DNA of 64,000 bases, taken from assembly GCA_964473455.1 (NCBI GenBank), contig CAYYQX010000001.1:124001-188000 (forward strand). The letters run 5' to 3'. This DNA is from JALELF01 sp964473455 (lineage in GTDB: Bacteria; Bacillota_I; Bacilli_A; RF39; UBA660). Both the position numbers and the translations under genes were made by a program. The notes beneath the pieces are model-generated. The model was given only the letters and a program-made list of their open reading frames with translations, was not told where the DNA came from and did no database searches. The stretch's first letter is position 1. Each line of letters begins with the position of its first letter. This document shows positions 53,194 through 61,768 of this stretch, one piece after another.

Positions 53194-53270
53194 ATATCAA
53201 AAAACTTGATATTCTCATACCAAGTTCAACTAATTCATATTTGGCATGGAATCAAAGGGGATTCCCAAAT
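53194..53270 (-). repeat. Cassette-type repeat R2
   Basis: Minus strand: GGAATCCCCTTTGATTCC hairpin block, then ATGCCA, AATATGAATTAGTTG and AACTTGGTA-TGAGAA-TATCAAGTT terminator with T-run, then GATATAAT. Identical apart from a few bases to R3, R5 and to the tRNA-Trp 3' flank. It lies between the DUF2441-like and GNAT genes. Confidence 0.85.
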
Positions 53271-53273
53271 TTT

Positions 53274-53849
53274 TTATTTCTTATTTTCCACTACAGCTTT
53301 TTTATATTTATCATATTCTTTTCGTAAATAATCAAAGGTAACTTCTTTTTTTAATACGACAGGTAATTTCAATAAATATTCATAAATTGGCTTTTCATCT
53401 CTATATGTTTTCTTATTTTCCCAATAATATTTGGCATTTATTATTGTATCGTAGTTTGACCATCCTCTTATTAAATTCATATCATGTTTTTCATAATAAT
53501 CATATTCTACTTCATAGACTTTAAAGAATTCAAAATCCAATTCCTTTTTTTCAATAAATTGAAATAATCCTTCAATATCAAAAGCAAAAAAGGATTGGAA
53601 TCGAGATAGTTTATCAGGATAGTTAATTATTCTTTCATATTCAAATATAATATCCATCCCACTACTTTTTGTATCGTATTCATTTAAAAAGTAACGTCTA
53701 CCATGGAGTGATAACTTGTCATCATATCTTTTTTTAATAATTTCTAAATTTTCTTTAAATACTGGCTTCAAATAGTCATATTTGTCTATATACTCTATTT
53801 TTTGATTTTCTTGTAATAAACCGCTTCTATCAATATGATAAAGTTTCAT
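53274..53849 (-). CDS. Hypothetical protein, possibly DUF2441-like
   Basis: 191 residues from ATG 53849, with GGTGA before it. Begins MKLYHIDRSGLLQENQKIEY, which is like the start of DUF2441 proteins, a family with an ADP-ribosyltransferase-type fold proposed by others; SLHGRRYFLNEYD follows. This assignment is by recall of pattern and is weak. No partner antitoxin. It stands in the cassette-like array between R3 and R2. Confidence 0.55.
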   Translation of the reverse strand: MKLYHIDRSGLLQENQKIEYIDKYDYLKPVFKENLEIIKKRYDDKLSLHGRRYFLNEYDTKSSGMDIIFEYERIINYPDKLSRFQSFFAFDIEGLFQFIEKKELDFEFFKVYEVEYDYYEKHDMNLIRGWSNYDTIINAKYYWENKKTYRDEKPIYEYLLKLPVVLKKEVTFDYLRKEYDKYKKAVVENKK

Positions 53850-53873
53850 ATTTTTCACCACTTTCTCTTTTAT

Positions 53874-53950
53874 TATAACAAAAAACTTGATATTTTCATA
53901 CCAAGTTCGACTAATTCATATTTGGCATGGAATCAAAGGGGTTTCCCAAA
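53874..53950 (-). repeat. Cassette-type repeat R3
   Basis: As R2, with GTCGAAC in place of GTTGAAC and GGGAAACCCC in the left block (so the first hairpin is partly weakened). Followed by GTTATAAT and a GTGGTGA ribosome site. Confidence 0.85.
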
Positions 53951-53953
53951 TTT

Positions 53954-54340
53954 TCATTTATCTTTTTTTTCGATCTTTATATGCTTAGCCATATCACCAA
54001 TTCTTATTGTCTTATCGCCATCACCAGAAATTTCTGTCGGCTCAATTTCTAGTTTTTTCTGTTTAGAACCAAAGATGTTATTTGAAAATATAGAAGACAT
54101 ATATTCTGATATATATGCTGTTTCACAAACACACATTTTTTCATAAACTTCAGTAACGTTTAATCTAGCTTTTACTATTTCTAGATTGCCTAAATTTTCT
54201 TTTGTTTCAGGGTCTATAATAGTTTCTCCTTTGCCGATAATTTGCATCATATCGCCTCGGGATATACCATTATTTGAACCACCATTTACTATTAACGAAG
54301 TATCATTAATTATTTTTATTACTTTAAAATCATTGCTCAT
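53954..54340 (-). CDS. Hypothetical protein with a FlgT-C-like core
   Basis: 128 residues from ATG 54340 with GGAGGG upstream. The stretch NDTSLIVNGGSNNGISRGDM resembles the small beta domain found in FlgT C-termini and other surface-associated proteins. The end is charged (IKIEKKDK). No signal sequence. Its start overlaps the stop of a membrane-protein gene by 11 bases; the two form one cassette. Confidence 0.55.
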   Translation of the reverse strand: MSNDFKVIKIINDTSLIVNGGSNNGISRGDMMQIIGKGETIIDPETKENLGNLEIVKARLNVTEVYEKMCVCETAYISEYMSSIFSNNIFGSKQKKLEIEPTEISGDGDKTIRIGDMAKHIKIEKKDK

Positions 54341-54764
54341 TTTCTTTCCCTCCATTTATATTACCTATGAAATTTTTAATAATTGTATTAGTCACTTGCA
54401 ATTTCTGTTCTTTTGTAATTTTGTCAAATGATATTAATACAGCCATAGTATCAAAAAAAAATTTTTGAAGCATTTCATTTTTATATATTTCGTTTTTTAA
54501 CTCTATTTGATTTTCTTTAAAATTATTACTTAAAGCTTGATAATTCATATATTGTTTTTCATATTCTTTATAAAATTTGTTTACATTTATAACATATATT
54601 ATCCCATTAATAATCAAACCCAAAATAATTGAACCAATAATAAATGTTATCTTGTAAGAATCAGGAATCTTATTCCAAAAACTAAACAAAGCAAGAACAT
54701 TTACTATTGATATAATAAATGTTATCTTCCCTGTAAAAAAACGAGGTTTTTCTCTTATAACCAT
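54330..54764 (-). CDS. Small membrane protein, two helices and coiled coil
   Basis: 144 residues. Helices at about 12-30 and 40-60 (ITFIIGSIILGLIINGIIYV), followed by a coiled coil (YMNYQALSNNFKENQIELKN) facing the cytoplasm. Coupled to the downstream FlgT-C-like gene by overlap. No family recognised. Confidence 0.6.
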   Translation of the reverse strand: MVIREKPRFFTGKITFIISIVNVLALFSFWNKIPDSYKITFIIGSIILGLIINGIIYVINVNKFYKEYEKQYMNYQALSNNFKENQIELKNEIYKNEMLQKFFFDTMAVLISFDKITKEQKLQVTNTIIKNFIGNINGGKENEQ

Positions 54765-55075
54765 AAAATCACCTACTGTATTAAAACTTTAATATCCTTT
54801 TTCTTTATATATCGATATTATATCATTTTTACATAATATAATCCATACTTTCTATTTGCAAAGTTTCAATTCATAGACTTATGTTCTTCTATGGTTTTCT
54901 TAGACAATACTTTTTTCACTTCTCGTTATTATAATAAAAAGTATGATACTCCATTACCATTGTAATTCCGTACCTTTTTAATATTCCAGCCCATATTTGC
55001 TTGAAACTTTTAATTATATTGTAAAATTAAATATGAACGTGGATTTCCAAGTTTTACAATATTTATTTTCAAATA
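54765..55075. other. 311-base AT-rich region without a gene; one inverted repeat and a possible decayed repeat
   Basis: No credible open frame on either strand. Near the end, TTGTAAAA and TTTTACAA (about 55020-55062) flank GTGGATTTCCAAG, which recalls the GGAATC...CCAAA block of the cassette repeats and may be a decayed copy that ends the DUF7666-like gene. The rest could carry the promoter of the 54764 gene (TATAAT-like strings) but nothing decisive is seen. Confidence 0.5.
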
Positions 55076-55570
55076 TTAATGTTCTAAATGTTTATGCACT
55101 GAATGGGGTAATATTTCAATCTTTTCATCTAAAGATAAGTCATCTCTTTTAATGATGTGTGCAATGCATGATTTCTTAATTTTAGCTTTATTTTTAATTA
55201 AATAGTCAGCTGATGGTTTCATATATTGAACTATCATTTCAAAGGAACATTTTTCTTCTTCTAATAAAGATAATATTTGTTCATAAGATAATTCCTTTAA
55301 TATTTTTATCTTATTTGTTGTAAAATAATATCCTTTTTCATACCCGTCATTTCTGGCTTTGAATTTACATATCTCACCAAGAGGTGTAACTATACAAACT
55401 CTAATATTTTTACTATTACTAAAATTAATTAGTGTTGAACTTATATGCTCTGCATAATGAAACCATTCCCAATTATCAATGTTATCGGTTTGATACGTTT
55501 TCCCTATCTCAAATTGATAACCGCCATATCCCATAAATTCGCTGTCAAAAGCTTTATAGTATTTAATCAT
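55076..55570 (-). CDS. Hypothetical protein, DUF7666-like
   Basis: 164 residues. The opening MIKYYKAFDSEFMGYGGYQF followed by EIGKTYQ is the pattern KAFDxxxxCRGFQYEVGKTY of DUF7666, found in phage and mobile-element proteins; the second half is helical. Function unknown. It lies downstream of the partial repeat R4. Confidence 0.55.
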   Translation of the reverse strand: MIKYYKAFDSEFMGYGGYQFEIGKTYQTDNIDNWEWFHYAEHISSTLINFSNSKNIRVCIVTPLGEICKFKARNDGYEKGYYFTTNKIKILKELSYEQILSLLEEEKCSFEMIVQYMKPSADYLIKNKAKIKKSCIAHIIKRDDLSLDEKIEILPHSVHKHLEH

Positions 55571-55652
55571 TTAGTACCTCCAATATACAACTATATTTTA
55601 CTTTATCTTTCAATCAATCAAATATAAGCATATTGTTTTTCTTTTTTCCACC

Positions 55653-55680
55653 GCATGGAATCAAAGGGGATTCCCAAATT
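55653..55680 (-). repeat. Cassette-type repeat R4, left block only
   Basis: Minus strand: TTTGGGAATCCCCTTTGATT and CCATGC, then unrelated sequence. The match to R2/R3/R5 stops exactly at TGC, the place where the tRNA-Trp-derived block begins in complete copies. Confidence 0.75.
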
Positions 55681-56082
55681 TTACATTTTTTTGTGATTAT
55701 TTATATCGTTTAAACCTTCTTCATCAACAATACCAAATGTCTCTCTCAAAAAGTCCATTTCACTATGTTTTAAATTAGAAAATACAGCTCTATTTATTAA
55801 AACACCAGTGTGTTTGTTAAATCTCCAAGGAATATATTTATTTTCCTCGTAGACATTTAGATTACCATCAACAATTTGGGTACCTATAATCTTGCATTGA
55901 GTTGCATAGGCCTCTTTGCTTTCTTTTCCTTCATAATCTACAATTAGATTAAATCCGTAATGCTCTGTACCAAGCATAACACCGTTATCTAAAGAAAGAT
56001 TTTCTTCATTAGTAATCATCACGTTATCTTTAGTACTTAGTTTTAATGTAATTGGATCTAACATTTTTGGTTCTAAAATCAT
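55681..56082 (-). CDS. Hypothetical protein
   Basis: 133 residues from ATG 56082 with GAGGTG before it; an earlier in-frame start is inside the ribosome site. No motif recognised. Beta-rich (KIIGTQIVDGNLNVYEE), ends in a charged tail. Lies between R5 and R4 in the cassette-like array. Confidence 0.55.
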   Translation of the reverse strand: MILEPKMLDPITLKLSTKDNVMITNEENLSLDNGVMLGTEHYGFNLIVDYEGKESKEAYATQCKIIGTQIVDGNLNVYEENKYIPWRFNKHTGVLINRAVFSNLKHSEMDFLRETFGIVDEEGLNDINNHKKM

Positions 56083-56104
56083 TATAAACACCTCTATAAT
56101 AATT

Positions 56105-56180
56105 ATATCAAAAAACTTGATATTTAGATACCAAGTTCAACTAATTTATATATGGCATGGAATCAAAGGGGATTCCCAAA
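56105..56180 (-). repeat. Cassette-type repeat R5
   Basis: As R2: GGAATC-CCCTTT-GATTCC block, ATGCCA, AACTTGGTA-TCTAAA-TATCAAGTT terminator (loop differs, stem kept), T-run, GATATAAT. Lies between the C45 gene and the hypothetical gene at 56082. Confidence 0.85.
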
Positions 56181-56207
56181 TTTTTAATTTACTCTATATT
56201 TTTTGCA

Positions 56208-57227
56208 TTATAATAAATTTTTCATATCATAATCAACTTTATATATAGTATTGTCTAAATAACTAACAATCACTAGTTCTTTATCAGTATTATATATAAA
56301 TGTAGCAGCAGTAATACTATTATCATCCTCGATGGTCATATTTCTAATTGATAATTTATAATCATCTGTATGATACTGTAAAATCTTTAAGATATCTTCT
56401 TTATTCTCTATTTTTAATTTTTCTAAAAGGTCTTCACTTTTTTGCAATCTGAATTTTGTATTTGACCCAGGCTCCGCAATTGGGAATCCTACTTCTTTTC
56501 TAGTAAGATGATTGGAGTGAGCAAACTTATCTTTGACTTCTAATACAGATAAATTATTTAGTCTCCATTCAATTGAATAAGCTCTTTTGGCGTTTGTATC
56601 AATAATATTAACATTACAGCCGCTCGCTGCATCCTCAATATTTAAATGTTCTAATACTTCTTCTATATTTTTACATTCAATTAAATTTCTTAAGATAAAC
56701 CATGTAGGAATGCCGTTAATATTTTTATGGTGAATATATATATAATTACAAGTAAAAATTAAACCATGACTATTCCAGCTGAAAGTAGAACCTGGCAATG
56801 TATCATTACAATAATATTCACAAAAGAAGCCATAATTCGTTATATACTTTATTAAACCTGTATTTTTTAATGAATAAGGTCCGTCTTCGTTATGACCTCC
56901 AATTATTTTGTTACCAATCTTTGCTATAACATCAGTACATCTTTCCCTTTCAGTATATATTTCATAACAAATAAATAATAAATAAGCATCTCTGTCTACT
57001 TTTGCCCCATCAGCTTTACCATAAGCTTCTTGCAAATATTCGGGATACAATTTTTCTAGCTTTCCTTTTACTATATTCAAAGTGTCTTTTATTAAAGTGT
57101 TTTCAAGTAATTCTCTTGTTATTTTGCAGTTTTCTTGTATATCATCCTTATAAATTTCACCCAATTTATATGAACGTGAATACAAATCACCCTCAACTTG
57201 ACCAATATATAACTTATCAAATCTCAT
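56208..57227 (-). CDS. C45-family Ntn hydrolase (acyl-CoA:6-APA acyltransferase-like)
   Basis: 339 residues. The predicted N-terminal nucleophile Cys after autocleavage is C97 in ERERCTDV, followed by GNKIIGGHNEDGPY. NSHGLIFTCNY and SGCNVNIID are further conserved segments. Members process peptides or acylate amines; the fungal prototype makes penicillin, bacterial ones act on unknown amides or cell-wall fragments. It is the first gene after the tRNA-Trp, as if first in a cassette array. Confidence 0.75.
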   Translation of the reverse strand: MRFDKLYIGQVEGDLYSRSYKLGEIYKDDIQENCKITRELLENTLIKDTLNIVKGKLEKLYPEYLQEAYGKADGAKVDRDAYLLFICYEIYTERERCTDVIAKIGNKIIGGHNEDGPYSLKNTGLIKYITNYGFFCEYYCNDTLPGSTFSWNSHGLIFTCNYIYIHHKNINGIPTWFILRNLIECKNIEEVLEHLNIEDAASGCNVNIIDTNAKRAYSIEWRLNNLSVLEVKDKFAHSNHLTRKEVGFPIAEPGSNTKFRLQKSEDLLEKLKIENKEDILKILQYHTDDYKLSIRNMTIEDDNSITAATFIYNTDKELVIVSYLDNTIYKVDYDMKNLL

Positions 57228-57245
57228 ACTATCACCACCATTATT

Positions 57246-57297
57246 ATATCAAAAAACTTGATATTTTCATACCAAGTTCAACTAATTCATATTTGGC
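57246..57297 (-). repeat. Cassette-type repeat R6: the tRNA-Trp 3' end and terminator, right block only
   Basis: Minus strand from the tRNA 3' TGCCA: AATATGAATTAGTTG, AACTTGGTA-TGAAAA-TATCAAGTT terminator, T-run, GATATAAT. This is the natural copy beside the tRNA; R2, R3 and R5 repeat it. In the minus-strand RNA the stem's seventh pair is G-U; the plus-strand RNA would have an A-C mismatch, so the structure is made for the tRNA direction. Confidence 0.85.
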
Positions 57298-57367
57298 AGG
57301 GGCGGAGAGAATTGAACTCCCAACCACGGTTTTGGAGACCGCTATTATACCATTTAACTACGCCCCT
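57294..57367 (-). tRNA. tRNA-Trp (anticodon CCA)
   Basis: 74 bases with encoded CCA. Acceptor AGGGGCG pairs CGCCCCT, discriminator G as in bacterial tRNA-Trp. Anticodon stem GCGGT/ACCGT with loop CTCCAAA. It supports UGG-only Trp decoding. Its 3' end is the edge of the repeat array. Confidence 0.97.
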
Positions 57368-57461
57368 AAAAAATGCAGCAAATAAAGTTTATCATACCCA
57401 TATACAAAAGTCAAAAACTATTATATAATATTTCTAGGTTTTTAAATTAAAGGAGAATAAA

Positions 57462-58418
57462 ATGAAAAAAACAATTATTATAGGTCTTATTGCAGTAATA
57501 CTTTTAACAGGATGTACAAGAATTCCGACAATGGAAAACGGAGATGAAATTGTTGCCGAAATAGATGGAAAACAAATTTCAACATCCGAACTATATAACG
57601 AAATAAAAGAAGATTACGGAACAAATTATCTTATCAATATGCTAGATAATTATATCTTATCAAAAGAATTTTCCGATGAAGATGAAGCAACAACTTACGC
57701 TGAAGAAACTTACGCATATTATGAAACTTATTACAAAAGCTTAGATCAAGATTTTGAAGAACTAGTAATCACTAATTATGGTAGTGTAGCTTCATTTAAA
57801 AGTCTACTAATAAATGATTATAAAAGAGAACAAGTAGCTAAAAAATATGTCAAAAACAACTTAACAGAAGAAGAAAAGAATGCATACTATGAGAGTGACA
57901 TTTATGGAACAATGACAGTTAGACATATTTTAATAATACCAGACACTACAAGTACTATGACAGATGCTGAAAAAGCTACCGCTGAAGAAGAAGCGTTCAA
58001 TACAGCAAAAGAACTAATAAACAAACTAAATAACGGTGAAGACTTTAGTACTCTTGCAACAACATACTCAGAAGATACAGGAACAGCTTCCAATGGAGGC
58101 TTATTTGAAAACTTCAGTAAAGATACAACCGATTCAGCATTTTGGCAAGCATCATACAATCTAGAAGATAATAAATATACATTAACCCCTGTTGAAAGTA
58201 CTTATGGTTATCACATAATACTTAAAATTAGTTCAAGCGAAAAGCCATCAATAGAAGAAGCTTTAGAAACTATTGAAAATGCTTTAGTTGATGAAAAAAT
58301 GAGTGAAGATAACGCTATTGATAAATACTGGGTTGAAATAAGAAAAAGCTATAATTTAACAATATATGATACAGATATTCAGTCTTCTTATAATGAAACG
58401 ATCAATACAATAGAATAA
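57462..58418 (+). CDS. prsA: PrsA-like foldase lipoprotein (parvulin-type peptidyl-prolyl isomerase)
   Basis: 318 residues with lipoprotein signal and lipobox LTGC. Parvulin core MTVRHILIIPD through GEDFSTLATTYSEDTGTASN and STYGYHIILKI. Helps fold proteins after Sec export on the outer face of the membrane. Start after AAAGGAG; -10 TATAAT at about 57423. Confidence 0.94.
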   Translation: MKKTIIIGLIAVILLTGCTRIPTMENGDEIVAEIDGKQISTSELYNEIKEDYGTNYLINMLDNYILSKEFSDEDEATTYAEETYAYYETYYKSLDQDFEELVITNYGSVASFKSLLINDYKREQVAKKYVKNNLTEEEKNAYYESDIYGTMTVRHILIIPDTTSTMTDAEKATAEEEAFNTAKELINKLNNGEDFSTLATTYSEDTGTASNGGLFENFSKDTTDSAFWQASYNLEDNKYTLTPVESTYGYHIILKISSSEKPSIEEALETIENALVDEKMSEDNAIDKYWVEIRKSYNLTIYDTDIQSSYNETINTIE

Positions 58419-58427
58419 ATGTTAAAT

Positions 58428-58458
58428 AAAACATATCAAAATAATTGATATGTTTTTT
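58428..58458. terminator. Bidirectional terminator between prsA and the PPOx-like gene
   Basis: AAACATATCAA-AATAA-TTGATATGTTT with T-run; both genes end here. Confidence 0.84.
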
Positions 58459-58954
58459 AATTACCCCTTAATTTATTTATATCTATTTGAACTCTTCTAT
58501 CGCAGTCAGTATTAATGGTATCTCTTTTATATATTTCAAGTGGCAATACCTGAAAAAAGCGATATACAGGAAAATCATTTTTCATAAAGTTTTCTGGCTC
58601 TGCCTCCCACTCTTTTCTTTCAATAGGATCTGGGAAAACATGCGCATAATATATATTTACAATCTCTGGCAATTTTTCTTTTTCAACCTCACCAACCAGT
58701 CCTTTTATTTGAAGTCCATCAACCTCGCTTACTCTTCTTGTTGAATCAAAAATAGTAAAAGCAACATAAGGGTTTTCTTTAATATGCTCAATGTGTTTAG
58801 AATCTATTGCTGTTACAAAATAAAAATTATAATCCACATCAAACGCATATGAAAGAGGTGTTGCCCAAATTTCTCCACTACTATTACTTGTTGCTAAAGA
58901 AAAAAATCGATTCTCTTTAATAATATTTCTTGTAAGTTCATAAATGTCTGTCAT
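58457..58954 (-). CDS. Pyridoxamine 5'-phosphate oxidase family flavoprotein
   Basis: 165 residues, split-barrel FMN-binding fold: RFFSLATSNSSGEIWATPLS, YFVTAIDSKHIEHIKENPYV and GLVGEV. The family covers flavin reductases and heme or pyridoxal enzymes; the exact role is unknown. ATG overlaps the Etf stop (ATGA), linking it to flavin electron transfer. Confidence 0.82.
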   Translation of the reverse strand: MTDIYELTRNIIKENRFFSLATSNSSGEIWATPLSYAFDVDYNFYFVTAIDSKHIEHIKENPYVAFTIFDSTRRVSEVDGLQIKGLVGEVEKEKLPEIVNIYYAHVFPDPIERKEWEAEPENFMKNDFPVYRFFQVLPLEIYKRDTINTDCDRRVQIDINKLRGN

Positions 58955-60687
58955 TTTTCCTCCATTTTTCTTATTATTAATGGGATAACTTCATTAATAT
59001 CCCCCACTATTCCAAAATTGGCATACTTAAATATTGGAGCTTCTTTATCAACATTGATAGCTATAATGACGTTACTATTTATGCCTATCATGTGTTCCAT
59101 AGCTCCTGATATACCACACGCTAAATAAACATTTGGAGCTACATACTTGCCTGTCAATCCGACTTGACTTTGATAAGGTAAAACACCATTATCTACTGCT
59201 TTTCTAGAAGCTACTACAACCCCATTTAATTTTTTTGCTAAAACTTCAAGAATTTCTTTATTCTTTACACCATTCCCGCAAGCTACAATAAACTTTGCCA
59301 TACTTAAATTTTCATTTAAAATTACATCAGCTATTTTTACTTTAGATGCGTGATTGGTATATTTTTCATATCTAATTATTTCTCCAGTATTATTTTCATT
59401 ATACATTAAATTAGAAACTTTGCCAACAAAAGTTGCCATTTGTGGTCTTTTTACTTGGCAAATAATATCTGCCATTTTAGTTCCACCATAAACTATTCTT
59501 CTTTGTATAAGCAGTTTGTCAGAACTGATGCCAAAATCCGCACAATCTCCAGCTAATCCTGTATCTAATTTTCCAGCAATAAATGCAGATATTATTTTAC
59601 TATTAAAAGTCTTGCCAAACAAGAAAATTTCCGGTTTTAAGTCAAGTACTAAATCAGTTAATATTTCAGCCTCCTGATAATAATCACTTTTTTTAACATA
59701 AAAAACTTTATTAGCGCCATATTTAAAGAATTCATTTAACAATACTTTATCTTCACTTATTACTACCGCTGTAATACCTTTGTTTAAACTTAAAGATAAT
59801 TCATACGCCTTAGCTAAAAGTTCCAAAGATTTGGAACAAATCTTGTTATTACTAATTTCACAAAGAACAAAAATATCGTTTTCTTGATTTTTTATTGGTT
59901 CAAAAAAAACTCTTTTTTTATCTTCTTCTTTAACTAAACTGCTTTTGATAATCTCAGCCAATTTTTTTGTTTGCTCCTCTAAGCTTCCTTCAAAAAAAGT
60001 ACAGGCCGAATTCTTTTCAACATTATTGATTGTTGCAACTCTTGTTGGCGAACCATTTATTCCACATAAGTTAGAATCTATTTTTAAATCAGTTGATGAT
60101 AAAATTTTTATTTCTCTTTTTTCTGCCTTTAAAATATTGGCAATAGTTGAAATTCTAGGCTCATTTATATCCTTATGAACAGAGATTAAAGCGGGTAAAG
60201 TAAGCTCTACAATTAAGTAGCCTTCATCTATTATGCATTTACATTTTATTTTTTTATCAAACACTTCGGTTTCAACTACATTAATAGCCATAGGGATATC
60301 CAGTTTAGAAGCAAGCTCTACCGGGACCTGCCCTGTTGCACTATCTGTTGTATAATTACCACATATTATTAGATCATAGTTCATTACTGCTTTACTTAAA
60401 ACATAAGAGGTTGCGACAGTATCAGAACCTGCAAAAACACGATCACTTATCAATGTAACATTATCCGCTCCCATACTTAATGCATCTTTTAAAACATTAG
60501 ATGAAGAAAGTACTCCCATTGAAAAAACATCAACCGTTCCACCTACTTTTTCTTTTATTCTAAGAGCCTCTTCAAGTGCATTTTTATCTAATGGGTTAAT
60601 AACACTCTTATTTTCTCTTATTATTTTGCCCGTAACATCAACAATCATTTTGCCTGGGACTGGCTTTACACAAACAGCTATAGTCAT
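58951..60687 (-). CDS. Fused electron transfer flavoprotein, EtfB-EtfA in one chain
   Basis: 578 residues. Residues 1-255 are EtfB (MTIAVCVKPVPGKM, NPLDKNALEEALRIKE, GADNVTLISD, DYxxSxTGQVP as NYTTDSATGQVP). From about 265 EtfA follows, ending in the FAD-binding SRKAVDNGVLPYQSQVGLTG, GISGAMEHMIG and DKEAPIF. Normally two genes. There is no frameshift sign and the linker reads through. No acyl-CoA dehydrogenase gene adjacent, so the redox partner is unknown; Rnf and hydrogenase are in the same genome region. Ends in TGA within ATGA. Confidence 0.92.
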   Translation of the reverse strand: MTIAVCVKPVPGKMIVDVTGKIIRENKSVINPLDKNALEEALRIKEKVGGTVDVFSMGVLSSSNVLKDALSMGADNVTLISDRVFAGSDTVATSYVLSKAVMNYDLIICGNYTTDSATGQVPVELASKLDIPMAINVVETEVFDKKIKCKCIIDEGYLIVELTLPALISVHKDINEPRISTIANILKAEKREIKILSSTDLKIDSNLCGINGSPTRVATINNVEKNSACTFFEGSLEEQTKKLAEIIKSSLVKEEDKKRVFFEPIKNQENDIFVLCEISNNKICSKSLELLAKAYELSLSLNKGITAVVISEDKVLLNEFFKYGANKVFYVKKSDYYQEAEILTDLVLDLKPEIFLFGKTFNSKIISAFIAGKLDTGLAGDCADFGISSDKLLIQRRIVYGGTKMADIICQVKRPQMATFVGKVSNLMYNENNTGEIIRYEKYTNHASKVKIADVILNENLSMAKFIVACGNGVKNKEILEVLAKKLNGVVVASRKAVDNGVLPYQSQVGLTGKYVAPNVYLACGISGAMEHMIGINSNVIIAINVDKEAPIFKYANFGIVGDINEVIPLIIRKMEEK

Positions 60688-60720
60688 AAAATACCTCTAT
60701 ATAATAATTATACACTAATT

Positions 60721-60753
60721 CAAAAAGTATTAGAATAAATCTTCTAATACTTT
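60721..60753 (-). terminator. Terminator of recX
   Basis: Minus strand AAAGTATTAGAA-GATTTA-TTCTAATACTTT plus T; twelve-base stem. Confidence 0.83.
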
Positions 60754-61497
60754 ATTTATTGAATTCATATCAAATCCTTTTTGATATAGTTTTTCTTTCA
60801 TTTTTTGTTTTAAAGTAAATCCACTATACTGCTTACTTAATTTTGAGTATATTTTTTCATACTCTTTTTTTATCAAATCATCTTCATTAATATTAACTCG
60901 TTCTAAAATCTCAAGTATATCTTCTTTCTCATAGCCCAAATTAATAAAACTATATAAAATCTTTTCTTTCAACACCTTAAATGATTTCTTATTATTCTTT
61001 AGTGATTTTTTTATTAATCGGTCTAATTTTTCTAAGACTTTATCTCTTGTAATCTGTTCTAACTCTCTATTTATCGTTTCTTCATTAATATTGTGCTCAA
61101 AAAGTTCCTTTTTAATCCTAAGAGGACCATAATTAGACAAATTAAATTTATCATTAATAAAAGCTTTAACAAAAGCAATATCATTTATTAGTCTTAAATC
61201 TTCAAGCTTTTTAATAATTTTTTTATTTAAATTTTTATCAAGATCTTGTTTTTCTAAAAACTCTTCTATTTCCCTTTTACTCCTAAGTTTTATACCAATC
61301 ATTTTTATAGCCTTATTATAAACATCAAAAAACAAAGAGTTTTTCTTAATCTCATCTACATCCAATTCACTTATTTCTTCTTTATACAAAATATTTTTTT
61401 CAATCACTACATCATCATATGTAGTTAAACTATCATTGTTATCAAAAAATATCTTATATTTATTGTTTGCAATTTTTTTTAACTTAACTATCTTCAT
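60730..61497 (-). CDS. recX: Regulatory protein RecX
   Basis: 255 residues from ATG 61497 with GGTGA before it. Three-helix repeats (KLRSKREIEEFLEKQDLDKN, LEDLRLINDIAFVKAF, YGPLRIKKELFEHNI) are typical. Inhibits RecA filament. No recA adjacent. Confidence 0.9.
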   Translation of the reverse strand: MKIVKLKKIANNKYKIFFDNNDSLTTYDDVVIEKNILYKEEISELDVDEIKKNSLFFDVYNKAIKMIGIKLRSKREIEEFLEKQDLDKNLNKKIIKKLEDLRLINDIAFVKAFINDKFNLSNYGPLRIKKELFEHNINEETINRELEQITRDKVLEKLDRLIKKSLKNNKKSFKVLKEKILYSFINLGYEKEDILEILERVNINEDDLIKKEYEKIYSKLSKQYSGFTLKQKMKEKLYQKGFDMNSINKVLEDLF

Positions 61498-61560
61498 AAA
61501 TTCACCAAATAAATTATAAAACAAAAACATTTGTTTGTAAATGCTTTTAAAAAAAATAAC

Positions 61561-61752
61561 TTATTCAGTTACTTTATTTTCTTCTACTACTACTGTTTTT
61601 CCTTTATATGTTCCACATTTTGGACATACACGGTGTGGTTTTACATCTGCTCCACATTTTGGACATTTGCTAGTTAAATTCGCACTTATTTTATAGTGTG
61701 TTCTTCTTTTTCTTCCTCTTGTTTTACTAACTTTTCTAAATGGTACAGCCAC
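61561..61752 (-). CDS. rpmF: 50S ribosomal protein L32
   Basis: 63 residues. MAVPFRKVSKTRGRKRRTH and zinc ribbon CPKCGADVKPHRVCPKCGTY. Standard length. Coupled to the DUF177 gene (16-base spacer), the conserved pair. Confidence 0.96.
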   Translation of the reverse strand: MAVPFRKVSKTRGRKRRTHYKISANLTSKCPKCGADVKPHRVCPKCGTYKGKTVVVEENKVTE

Positions 61753-61768
61753 TTAGCTCACCTCTTTC

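Noticed and set aside
57246..57297. Integron attC site (GTTGAAC fits GTTRRRY)
   Set aside because: R3 has GTCGAAC, breaking the essential GTT, and no matching RYYYAAC partner is seen. The array is better explained by tRNA 3' end sites.
52612..57300. CRISPR array
   Set aside because: Repeats are about 75 bases and are separated by whole genes, not by short spacers. No cas genes.
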